Assembly (NCBI GenBank): GCA_018818065.1
Contig: JAHISV010000005.1
Location: 788,527 to 852,526, forward strand
DNA from: Bacteroidota bacterium
Lineage (GTDB): Bacteria > Bacteroidota > Ignavibacteria > Ignavibacteriales > Melioribacteraceae
DNA: 64,000 nt
Direction: 5' to 3'
A program made the translations under genes and the position numbers. Under the pieces are notes generated by a model, which was not told where the DNA came from, made no database searches, and saw nothing but the letters and a program-made list of their open reading frames with translations. How positions within the stretch are numbered: position 1 is the first letter of the stretch; each line of letters starts with the position of its first letter. Shown here piece after piece: positions 56,420 to 64,000 of this stretch.

Positions 56420-58732
56420 ATGAAACAATTATTACTTGCTATAATCACCCTGGCATTTATTAATACGGGTATAGCACAAAGTAGTTCTTACGCAGTGAAA
56501 CACGACGCAGTGAAGACATCAACAAAAAGAAAAACTATTGATGTAAACGAAAGGATGATGGAAGAAACAAGACAAATGATAACAAAATCGCTTGAGAAGA
56601 ATCCAAAGCTTTTTGATGATATGAAACTAAGAAAAACTGAAGCCTGGGGATTTGCAGTTGGTGACACAAATTCCTGGTGGACACGTAACATGGATATTGC
56701 TACTAGCGCTGGTCCTGATGCCTGGACTAAGGTTCATGCAACTTGCGAAGCTATAGGTGAATGGTGCTATGTTTTTGTTGAGACTTCAAAAATTGGCAGC
56801 AGAGTTAGTCGCGCTACTTCTGAGGCAATTGCAGCAGCGTTTAGTGATTCTACACCAGCTGATCCGGCAAAAGGCATATATGAGGTTGTAACTGAAACTT
56901 TTGGTGAACCATTTGATACAGATAATGATCCAAGAATTATACTCTTTCTTTTAGATATCAGGGAAGAAGACAATGGTGGCGCATATATCGCAGGATATAA
57001 TTCATCTTACAATGAATTTCCGAATGATGTTGACAGACCATACAGTAATCAGGCAGAGATTTTTTATCTCGACTGTGTTCAGGCTAATTTAAGTACTCCT
57101 AGTGGTTTGGAAAATGGAATGGGAACAACAGCTCATGAGTTCCAGCACATGGTTCAGGATGCGCATCATACTATGCTGGGTGATAGTGGTCAGGAAACTT
57201 TTTTTAATGAAGGATGTTCTGAAGTCTCTACAATACTCTGTGGTTATGAAGGAAGAGGAACGGAGGATTATGTTCTGGAGACAAATATCGCGTTAAATAC
57301 CTGGCGTGATGGAGATGATGTGTTAAAAGATTATCAGCGTGCCTTCAGGTATATGTTGTATTATTATGAACAATTTGGCGGCGATTTACTTACTAAATTT
57401 ATCACCGCTCAAACTCCACAGCAAGTGCCGCAAGTTGGATTTATTGCCATGGAATCAGCCTTGGCTACTCTTGATACTCCGACTGAAAGAAGAATAAAGG
57501 ATATTACTCTGGATTGGTTTATTGCCAACGCAGTAAATGACAAATCCGTTGACCCCAGATGGGGATATGATTACAATGTACCGACTGTTGAGGGGCAGCA
57601 ATTATTCGCGACAACTTTTTCCGGTAGCGCTGGAATAAATCAAAAAGGCTCCAAACATATGACATTTGTTAACGGTGAAAATCTAACGGCAAATTTCCAT
57701 TACGTAAATCCATTTTCAGTAGGCTACACGGACATTGTTGCTATCAAGGATTTTGGAGGAGCTAATGAAGTTGTTGTTGTTCCTGTTGATACAGATATGA
57801 ATTTCCCTGATTTTGGTGTTACTTATGATAAACTACAATTTATCATTATGAATACTGCTGCAAACTCATTAACACCGGTGGAAGTTGAATATACTTTTTC
57901 AGGAACATCAACCGGTGTAACAAATGTTGAATTATCTTATGAACATGGTGTTAGTCATTCAAGTGGACTTAGCAGAGATGACGGAGACATTGAAGCCGTT
58001 TGGTTTGATGCTGTTCCAGGTGGAACAATAGATTCGATTAAGGTAGTTCTTTCCCAGGTTGGGGATATGAAAGGCAATCTGCATACATACACAGGCGATA
58101 TGCGCCCAACACCACTTGGTGATAAATTAATTTCCAAAGGTTTTACTGCTACAAAGACTGGCAGCGAGATTTGGAGTACAGTAGATATTACATCAAAAAA
58201 TCTCAGTGCTGAGGTTCCTTTTGTTGTATCTTTTGATTACGAAGGCACTGTTGATGTTGCTGCTGAACGTGATTCAACTCATACAACTTATTGGCATACT
58301 TCATCGTTTCTAATTGCTCCTGCGAATAATAACTGGTTTTGGCGTTCGTTTACAGATGATAATGACAATACAATTGGCTGCTGGAATTTATTGATAAGAG
58401 CTTATGCCCATATTGGAACCGCATCCGGCACAGAAGTAATTGAATTGTTACCACAGGCGTTCAATCTTAATCAAAATTATCCGAACCCGTTTAATCCAAC
58501 AACCAATATTACTTACTCAATACCCGAGCATAGTAATGTTAAGTTACATGTTTATGACGCCTTGGGCAGACAAATTGCTACATTGGTAAATGAAGAATTA
58601 TCTGCAGGTACATATAACACAACCTGGAATGGTAAAGATATGGCCGGGCACAAAGTTTCAAGCGGTATTTACTTCTATTCAATTGAGACTAAAGATTTTG
58701 TACAGACTAAGAAGATGATAATGCTGAAGTAG
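56420..58732 (+). CDS. M30-like secreted metallopeptidase with type IX secretion sorting domain
   Basis: The 770 residues begin with a signal peptide and a pro-segment. The peptidase region resembles the M30 (hyicolysin-like) group: HEFQH at residue 239 is the zinc site and FFNEGCSE at about 262 supplies the third ligand. A beta-rich region follows from about 430. The final 95 residues hold the type A sorting domain (QNYPNPFNPTT, then YDALGRQ, VSSGIYFYSIET). The protein is therefore exported by the type IX system and attached to the cell surface or released. AAGGAG precedes the ATG. A terminator follows at 58770. Confidence 0.93.
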   Translation: MKQLLLAIITLAFINTGIAQSSSYAVKHDAVKTSTKRKTIDVNERMMEETRQMITKSLEKNPKLFDDMKLRKTEAWGFAVGDTNSWWTRNMDIATSAGPDAWTKVHATCEAIGEWCYVFVETSKIGSRVSRATSEAIAAAFSDSTPADPAKGIYEVVTETFGEPFDTDNDPRIILFLLDIREEDNGGAYIAGYNSSYNEFPNDVDRPYSNQAEIFYLDCVQANLSTPSGLENGMGTTAHEFQHMVQDAHHTMLGDSGQETFFNEGCSEVSTILCGYEGRGTEDYVLETNIALNTWRDGDDVLKDYQRAFRYMLYYYEQFGGDLLTKFITAQTPQQVPQVGFIAMESALATLDTPTERRIKDITLDWFIANAVNDKSVDPRWGYDYNVPTVEGQQLFATTFSGSAGINQKGSKHMTFVNGENLTANFHYVNPFSVGYTDIVAIKDFGGANEVVVVPVDTDMNFPDFGVTYDKLQFIIMNTAANSLTPVEVEYTFSGTSTGVTNVELSYEHGVSHSSGLSRDDGDIEAVWFDAVPGGTIDSIKVVLSQVGDMKGNLHTYTGDMRPTPLGDKLISKGFTATKTGSEIWSTVDITSKNLSAEVPFVVSFDYEGTVDVAAERDSTHTTYWHTSSFLIAPANNNWFWRSFTDDNDNTIGCWNLLIRAYAHIGTASGTEVIELLPQAFNLNQNYPNPFNPTTNITYSIPEHSNVKLHVYDALGRQIATLVNEELSAGTYNTTWNGKDMAGHKVSSGIYFYSIETKDFVQTKKMIMLK

Positions 58733-58769
58733 TATTTAGCATATAGACGCAAGACATTAGAAAAAGAAT

Positions 58770-58805
58770 AAGCCCGGATCGGTTAACCGATGCCGGGCTT
58801 TTTTA
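58770..58805 (+). terminator. Terminator after the M30-like gene
   Basis: An outer AAGCCCGG/CCGGGCTT stem and an inner ATCGGTT/AACCGAT stem, with one bulged G, are followed by TTTTT. Confidence 0.85.
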
Positions 58806-58843
58806 TAAGTTGTTCTTACAACTTGTTAACGAGAAATCTGCAA

Positions 58844-59872
58844 TTATTTTAGAAACAATTTCTGAAACTCATATTTTTTTCTATTCTTCCAGGCTCCTTT
58901 GTGATAAGCATAACCGGCAACCAACGGCATGGCTATTGTCGCTTCGCTGTAGACCATCTGCTCGTAGGTAGTCTCAACTTTGCCCCATGAGCTGGCTTCT
59001 TTAAGAGTCGAGCCTGAGAGGGCTCCATCGCGCTCATCAGCTACTGTAATTTGAATTGCGTACTTATGCATCGAGGCATTTTCTTGAAGTATTTCCGCAG
59101 CCACAACAATATCCTGTGTAAAGTTTTTTGGTACGCCACCGCCAATCATAAAAATACCTGATTCGGCATTGTTCAGTTTTATTTGTGTTAACTCAAGGAA
59201 ATCTTTTCCTGAGTCAAATGATAAGTGTTTTTCAGGGTTTTTATGCTGATGCATTACAATCCCAAATCCGGCTGAGCAATCTGAAAAAGCTGGAACGAAA
59301 ATCGGCACATTGTTTTTATAAGCCGCATAGATTACACTGTCGTCAACTTTTGGCCCGCCTTTTTCATCCAGATATTTCCCAAATTCCCAAAGCAGTTCGC
59401 GTGAGGAGTAAGGGCGAGGTTCAAGTGAATCGAAAATGGCTGCGGTTGTGTCATCACAGATGCGTAGCTCATCTTCATCAATAAATGTATCATAAATACG
59501 ATCAATGGCCAATTCACGTAATTGGTTATCATCGCTGAATGGTGTACCTATATAATGCTTATATCCGAGAGCCTCAAAAAAGTCCTGATCAACCATTATC
59601 GCTCCTGTTGATACGATAGCGTCAACCATATTGTTTGATACTAAATCGTAAACAACACGCTTTAACCCAGCGCTGAAAAGACTGCCGGCCAGGGTTAATA
59701 TTACAGCGCAACCATCATCTTTCAACATCATATCATAAATTCTTGCCGCTCTGTTCAAATCACGTGCTGAAAAAGCCATTTTTTCCATAGAATCAACTAG
59801 CTTAACAACATTGTGTTCTTTAATGTCAAAATGTTGAATTGTGTCCTTCAGAAAGTCTTTTTTTTCTGCCAT
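58844..59872 (-). CDS. Deoxyhypusine-synthase-like protein
   Basis: The 342 residues match the DHS superfamily of bacteria. The block LTLAGSLFSAGLKRVVYDLV, the NAD-pocket FMIGGGVPKNF and EASSWGKVETT with Lys298, corresponding to the eukaryotic active-site Lys (Lys329 in human), are visible. The His after GGGVVK of eukaryotic DHS is Asn here, as in other bacterial relatives. Bacteria lack eIF5A, so the likely reaction is aminobutyl transfer in polyamine synthesis (for example homospermidine). GAGG precedes the ATG. It is 27 bases from the upstream SDR gene. Confidence 0.92.
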   Translation of the reverse strand: MAEKKDFLKDTIQHFDIKEHNVVKLVDSMEKMAFSARDLNRAARIYDMMLKDDGCAVILTLAGSLFSAGLKRVVYDLVSNNMVDAIVSTGAIMVDQDFFEALGYKHYIGTPFSDDNQLRELAIDRIYDTFIDEDELRICDDTTAAIFDSLEPRPYSSRELLWEFGKYLDEKGGPKVDDSVIYAAYKNNVPIFVPAFSDCSAGFGIVMHQHKNPEKHLSFDSGKDFLELTQIKLNNAESGIFMIGGGVPKNFTQDIVVAAEILQENASMHKYAIQITVADERDGALSGSTLKEASSWGKVETTYEQMVYSEATIAMPLVAGYAYHKGAWKNRKKYEFQKLFLK

Positions 59873-59899
59873 TTTTTCCTCTTTGTTATTTGGTTTATA

Positions 59900-60937
59900 T
59901 TAAAAAAACATTTTTGCCAATTTCAAAATTCCTTGTTTCCATGGTACTCTATGAGAAACCCCGGATTTATTCTCAAAGTTGCTTAGGTTTTCGAGGTACC
60001 ATTTGTAATTTCTTACTAAAGCGTCTTTATTTGAAAATTTTGGTTTGTAGCCTAGTTTTTCCTCAGCCTTTTCAATAGACACAAACGAGTCTTTAGATGC
60101 TGTTTCATACACCCACTTATATAGCGGGGATAGTCTAAGAGCTTCGAGAAATTTTAGTGTAAGGATTATCGGTTTTTCGGGGAGTCCAACAATTCGTCTT
60201 CCGTGCCCGGCGCAATCAAGAACAGCCTGGTAGTCCTCCTTCATGGTTGTGAATTCTTTAGCTCCTATATTAAACGTATCGTTTACTGTTTTTTCATCAA
60301 GTTCAATACAGGCATAAATTGAATCACATAAATCTTCAACATCCAGAAGCTGATATCTGTTATTGCCGGAACCGATCATGGGGAAATTTTTCCCATCTTT
60401 TGCCCAATCGTAAAAGAGAGCAAATACTCCTAGTCGTTCAGGGCCAATGAATGATTTTGGACGAATAATTGGGACACACTTTCCCTTTCTTCTGAATTTC
60501 ATACATTCTTCTTCAGCCATAATTTTTGCCTCGCCGTAGGGTCCAACTCCGTCAAGCAGGTCACTTTCGTAAAGAGGGTGATGATCCGGAATACCATAGA
60601 CAGCCGTGGATGATACATGGATGAATCTTTTCACTCCGTTTCGAAAAGAGGCTTCCAGTAAATTTCTAGTGCCTTCTACATCTGTAGTGAATATCTCTTC
60701 AGCCTTATAAAGAGGAAGGGCGGCAGCAGTATGCACAACAATATCAATGTCCTTAACCGATTTTTCAACAATATCAAGATCTCTTATATCCCCTTTTATC
60801 TCCTCTATTTTACCCTTCACGTCAGGGTAGTCAAAGTCAATAATATCCAATGAAACCACTTCATGATTTCTTTCAAGTAAGTATCTTATCAGGTTAATAC
60901 CTAAAAAGCCAGATCCGCCTGTAACTAAAATTTTCAA
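59900..60937 (-). CDS. NAD-dependent epimerase/dehydratase (extended SDR)
   Basis: The 345 residues show TGGSGFLG at the start, the active-site YGEAK with an upstream Ser (SSTAVYG), and [15 protein letters not shown]. The substrate may be a nucleotide sugar or sterol-like alcohol. The start is a TTG at 60937 preceded by AGGAG at the correct spacing. It is upstream of, and probably cotranscribed with, the deoxyhypusine-synthase-like gene. Confidence 0.93.
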   Translation of the reverse strand: MKILVTGGSGFLGINLIRYLLERNHEVVSLDIIDFDYPDVKGKIEEIKGDIRDLDIVEKSVKDIDIVVHTAAALPLYKAEEIFTTDVEGTRNLLEASFRNGVKRFIHVSSTAVYGIPDHHPLYESDLLDGVGPYGEAKIMAEEECMKFRRKGKCVPIIRPKSFIGPERLGVFALFYDWAKDGKNFPMIGSGNNRYQLLDVEDLCDSIYACIELDEKTVNDTFNIGAKEFTTMKEDYQAVLDCAGHGRRIVGLPEKPIILTLKFLEALRLSPLYKWVYETASKDSFVSIEKAEEKLGYKPKFSNKDALVRNYKWYLENLSNFENKSGVSHRVPWKQGILKLAKMFF

Positions 60938-61110
60938 TTAAATCTCCTGTAAATTGGAACTCAAAACTAATTAAATAATATAATGCTACAAATATAATAA
61001 TTATCGGGGTCGGCTTCCGGTAAAGTTGAACTGACTCTCTTTCAAATTGTCTGAATTAGTGTTAATTTTATCAAAGAGTAATTAATTAGTCACACACGGA
61101 GTTTATATAC

Positions 61111-61566
61111 ATGAAAAAGATTTTAATGATGTTGTCGATATTTTTCATTTTGTTTTCGTCAAGCAATGCACAGAAAATTACAAAAGAGGAAATGTTACTT
61201 GAGGCAGTAGGTGCATTTAGCGGGCAAAATATGTACCTGACATACTTATCTTTGGGTAATATTGCAGATAGTTACGCCTCAGGTGTATATAATAATGAAT
61301 TTGCACTTCAGCTAACAGATGAATTATCCGAAATGATTGCCATGACCATCCAGAAATATGACGAAATGCTTTCGAGCAAGCTCATATTCGGAGATGATTA
61401 TAACGCTTTAATGAAATTTGTAGACGTTTATTCTGCTTTAAAGGAACAATCCGGCGGGCTTAGAGCCATGATAGTTGAAAACAAAGAAGATAATATTGGT
61501 AAGTTTGAACGCGGCAGGCAGAAAGCCTGGAAACAGATTTCTGAAATGCTTGGATTAGAAAATTAA
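61111..61566 (+). CDS. Small secreted protein of unknown function
   Basis: The 151 residues begin with a signal peptide (MKKILMMLSIFFILFSSSNAQ); the mature part is helical with no motifs I recognise. GGAG lies 10 bases before the ATG. The nitrilase gene starts 15 bases downstream, so it may be in the same transcript. Confidence 0.8.
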   Translation: MKKILMMLSIFFILFSSSNAQKITKEEMLLEAVGAFSGQNMYLTYLSLGNIADSYASGVYNNEFALQLTDELSEMIAMTIQKYDEMLSSKLIFGDDYNALMKFVDVYSALKEQSGGLRAMIVENKEDNIGKFERGRQKAWKQISEMLGLEN

Positions 61567-61581
61567 AAATGAGAATTAATC

Positions 61582-62541
61582 TTGATTAAAGCGGCTATTA
61601 TTCAGGATTCACCTGTTTTCCTGAATTTAAAAGAGACTATTAAAAAGGCTGAGTCCTTAATTTGCAAAGCAGCGGAAAGCAGGGTGAATGTTATCGCATT
61701 TCCTGAAACATGGTTTCCGGGTTATCCACTTTGGCTGGATTATTCGCCGAAGGCTTCTCTGTGGGATTACCCTCCTGCCAAAGCTCTCTTTAGATTACTC
61801 TTCGAAAATTCTCCTGAAATACCGGGTCCATTCTTGCAAAAGTTTTTAAAAATTGCAAAAGATAATAAGGTTGATCTTATACTTGGCATAAACGAGCGGG
61901 CTAAAGGGACACTTTTTAACTCTATACTATTTGTCTCTTCAGATGGTGAAAACTATAAAATCCGCAGAAAATTGATTCCCACATATACGGAGCGGTTATT
62001 GTGGGGAAGGGGAGATGGCAGCACCCTCGATGTATTGGAAACAACATACGGCAATGTGGGTGGTATGATTTGCTGGGAGCACTGGATGCCTCTGCTAAGG
62101 GCGGCGATGCACGCAAAAAAAGAAATTGTTCATGTTGCCCAGTGGCCATTTGTAAAAGATCTGCACCAAATAGCAAGCAGGCAATACGCGTTCGAAGGGC
62201 AATGTTTTGTTTTAGCCGCAGGGTCAATAATTACCAAGCGAGATTGTCTGGAAGGAGTAAAATCTGTTGATCCTCAAAATGAAGGAATTCAGCTGCTTGA
62301 GGACATTCCGGGCGATGAAAAAGATTTGTTATTGAGAGGTGGAAGTGCTATAATTGGTCCCGATTCCTGCTATCTTGTGGATCCAATTTATGATAAATCG
62401 GATATAATTTTTGCTGATTTGGATAAAATAAAGATTATTGAAGGAAGAATGGCACTTGATAGTGATGGTCATTATTCGAGACCGGATATTTTCCAACTTA
62501 ATGTTAATACAAAACGACAGGAAAATGTAACGTATGAATAA
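61582..62541 (+). CDS. Nitrilase-type carbon-nitrogen hydrolase
   Basis: The 319 residues carry the complete nitrilase catalytic set: Glu42 in FPETWFPGYP, Lys130 in RRKLIPTYTERLLWGRGDG and Cys164 in GMICWEHW. The sequence resembles aliphatic/aryl nitrilases and cyanide hydratases more than amidases. The start is a TTG at 61582. The last 8 bases overlap the next gene. Confidence 0.92.
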   Translation: MIKAAIIQDSPVFLNLKETIKKAESLICKAAESRVNVIAFPETWFPGYPLWLDYSPKASLWDYPPAKALFRLLFENSPEIPGPFLQKFLKIAKDNKVDLILGINERAKGTLFNSILFVSSDGENYKIRRKLIPTYTERLLWGRGDGSTLDVLETTYGNVGGMICWEHWMPLLRAAMHAKKEIVHVAQWPFVKDLHQIASRQYAFEGQCFVLAAGSIITKRDCLEGVKSVDPQNEGIQLLEDIPGDEKDLLLRGGSAIIGPDSCYLVDPIYDKSDIIFADLDKIKIIEGRMALDSDGHYSRPDIFQLNVNTKRQENVTYE

Positions 62542-63565
62542 TATGTTTTATCTCAGTTGTGTTTTCTTAATATTTCAAGTGACTGGCTGCAAGAATTATG
62601 AGACATTGAGCAGAGAGAGTTACAAGGTAGTCGAAGAATCAGAAGTTATTCAGGTTTTTTTGGATGGGGAGGTTAGCTCCAGAAACTCCGAAATTTCAGG
62701 ACTAAGCTGGTATAATGATTATTTAGTACTTCTTCCACAATATCCTGATAATTACGGCTCAAAATTCGAAGGTGCGTTTTTTAAAATTTCAAAATCCAAA
62801 ATTGATACATTTTTACAATCACAAAATAAAGCGCCCTTAAAACCAGTTAAGGTTGATGTTAATTTCAACGGATTGGATCCCGACCTGCTATCAATAGGCT
62901 CTGGGTTTGAAGCAATAACCTTTTTAGGTGATGATGTTTACTTAACTATTGAATGTGGAGAGTTTTTTGACACATATGCATATATTTTGAAAGGCAAAGT
63001 AGTAGGTGATCTTGAGAGTATCGAACTCTATCCGGATAAGATGAAGAAAATTGAAAGTCAAACCGATATTAGTAATCTCTCAGACGAGGCAATTTTGAGG
63101 AATGGTAAGGAAATAATTACCATATATGAGGCGAATGGAGCAAATGTTAATTCCGAACCATATATCCATACTTTTAATACAGAACTTAATGAAATTTCCC
63201 GGGGCAGACTTGCAAATATAGAATACAGAATAACTGATGCCACAGATCCGGACAGCCTCGGCAGATTTTGGATAATAAATTATATGTGGGAAGAAGATGG
63301 CAATGATCTTTTACCGGACGAAGATGCTGAATTTATAAAATACGGAGTTGGGAAAACACATAAAAATTCGAAATCTATTGAGAGATTATTAGAATTTGAA
63401 TTTTTAGGTAATGATTTAAAGAGGACAAAAACTCCTCCCATTTATCTGGAACTGGATAAAAATAACAAAAGTAGAAACTGGGAAGGTCTCGTCAGGTACG
63501 AAAATGGGTTTTTAATAATAACGGATAAACACCCTGAAACGATTCTTGCATATATAAAAAAGTAG
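62534..63565 (+). CDS. Lipoprotein, phytase-esterase-like beta-propeller (tentative)
   Basis: The 343 residues have a lipoprotein signal (FQVTGC). Repeated hydrophobic-strand segments and the C-terminal WEGLVRYENGFLIITDKHPETILAYI suggest the propeller fold of esterase-like/phytase-like proteins. No catalytic residue is clear. It overlaps the nitrilase gene by 8 bases and is probably translated from the same message. Confidence 0.75.
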   Translation: MNNMFYLSCVFLIFQVTGCKNYETLSRESYKVVEESEVIQVFLDGEVSSRNSEISGLSWYNDYLVLLPQYPDNYGSKFEGAFFKISKSKIDTFLQSQNKAPLKPVKVDVNFNGLDPDLLSIGSGFEAITFLGDDVYLTIECGEFFDTYAYILKGKVVGDLESIELYPDKMKKIESQTDISNLSDEAILRNGKEIITIYEANGANVNSEPYIHTFNTELNEISRGRLANIEYRITDATDPDSLGRFWIINYMWEEDGNDLLPDEDAEFIKYGVGKTHKNSKSIERLLEFEFLGNDLKRTKTPPIYLELDKNNKSRNWEGLVRYENGFLIITDKHPETILAYIKK

Positions 63566-63658
63566 ATTTTTGAGTTTTTTATGAAGAAAATCAGTATCGG
63601 TTGAACTTAAATGACTTATAATGCAAACAAGTGACTTAAAAATTAGTTTCGCTATTCC

Positions 63659-63687
63659 TTGACATTTAGTCTATTGAGAAATATATT
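63659..63687 (+). promoter_or_regulatory. Consensus sigma70-like promoter for rplM
   Basis: TTGACA at 63659, a 17-base spacer and TATATT at 63682 lie 45 bases upstream of the GTG start. Confidence 0.7.
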
Positions 63688-63731
63688 TGTTATCTTTGTT
63701 AAAATAATATTTGTTTTTGGAGGATTGCGCT

Positions 63732-64000
63732 GTGAAGCAGGAAAAAATTACAAGGTTTATTAAGACTGAAGATGCCGACGTTAAGTGGTTTGTTGTTGAC
63801 GCCCAAGATAAAGTTCTTGGTAGATTAGCATCAGAGATCGCCAGAGTAATCAGGGGAAAGCATAAAGCGGTATTTACTCCTAATATGGATACAGGTGATT
63901 TTGTTGTTGTTGTTAACGCCGACAAAATTAAATTGACTGGTAAAAGGGATATGCAAAAAGAATATTTCTCTCATTCAGGTTATCCTGGTGGTGTTAGAAT
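63732..64000 (+). CDS. rplM: Ribosomal protein L13 (3' truncated by window edge)
   Basis: L13 is a 50S-subunit protein and usually heads the rplM-rpsI operon. The GTG start at 63732 follows GGAGG by 8 bases. The translated part runs [18 protein letters not shown] and [11 protein letters not shown], then [15 protein letters not shown] and [11 protein letters not shown]. The first 89 codons are present and the frame stays open to the window end. No rpsI is visible because the window stops. Confidence 0.97.
   Translation, partial: MKQEKITRFIKTEDADVKWFVVDAQDKVLGRLASEIARVIRGKHKAVFTPNMDTGDFVVVVNADKIKLTGKRDMQKEYFSHSGYPGGVR

Overview
The window looks like chromosomal DNA of a Gram-negative member of the FCB group, most likely an Ignavibacteria-type (Ignavibacteriota/Chlorobi side) organism. 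The evidence is an AT-rich sequence, a secreted metallopeptidase ending in a type IX secretion sorting domain with the NYPNPFNPTT motif typical of these bacteria, an OmpA protein with thrombospondin-3 calcium repeats, many signal-peptide lipoproteins, TPR- and propeller-type sensor kinases, a SecA with an enlarged NBD1/PPXD insertion, and two 2-oxoacid:ferredoxin oxidoreductases. Clear sigma70-like promoters (TTGACA-17-TATATT before rplM) and frequent TTG starts with good ribosome-binding sites are also seen. Assignment to phylum is an inference; no 16S gene is present.

Layout. 1-4.5 kb: end of a surface/extracellular repeat protein, an OmpA/TSP3 porin, a hypothetical gene and tRNA-Arg(CCU). 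4.7-11.3 kb: a helical protein of unknown function, enolase, a type I glutamine synthetase, an EamA transporter, a macrodomain/DUF985 pair and a small membrane protein. 11.3-23 kb: a DUF2723 membrane protein and GlnE on the minus strand, then secA-glnB-TPR lipoprotein-AlbA_2 on the plus strand. 23-37.6 kb: mostly minus-strand single-function genes (SpoU methyltransferase, thiamine-binding protein, degenerate amidohydrolase, GNATs, M1 peptidase-like protein, HAD, esterase) interrupted by a TPR histidine kinase, ending with korAB. 37.6-41.7 kb: a composite palindromic repeat, an aminotransferase and iorBA. 41.9-45.5 kb: PTS IIA, hisS and small genes. 45.5-52.6 kb: rlmB and a full suf operon (sufB-C-D-S, DUF59, bacilliredoxin, Rrf2). 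52.6-58.7 kb: a frameshifted two-propeller sensor kinase, a small lipoprotein and the secreted M30-like peptidase. 58.8-64 kb: a deoxyhypusine-synthase-like enzyme with an SDR, a nitrilase, lipoproteins, and the start of rplM.

How genes work together. glnA, glnE and glnB are all present but dispersed; this GlnA lacks the tyrosine that GlnE normally adenylylates. KorAB, IorBA and the class-I aminotransferase between them fit ferredoxin-linked oxidation of 2-oxoacids from amino acids. The suf genes supply Fe-S clusters to such enzymes and end with their probable Rrf2 regulator.

I see no CRISPR array, prophage, transposase, or recognisable defence cassette. The observations most worth a second look are the 8-A tract that splits the sensor kinase, the GlnA/GlnE mismatch, the metal-ligand losses in the amidohydrolase, the ferredoxin-less IorA, and the composite palindromic element. 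None of these amounts to a clearly new multi-gene system.
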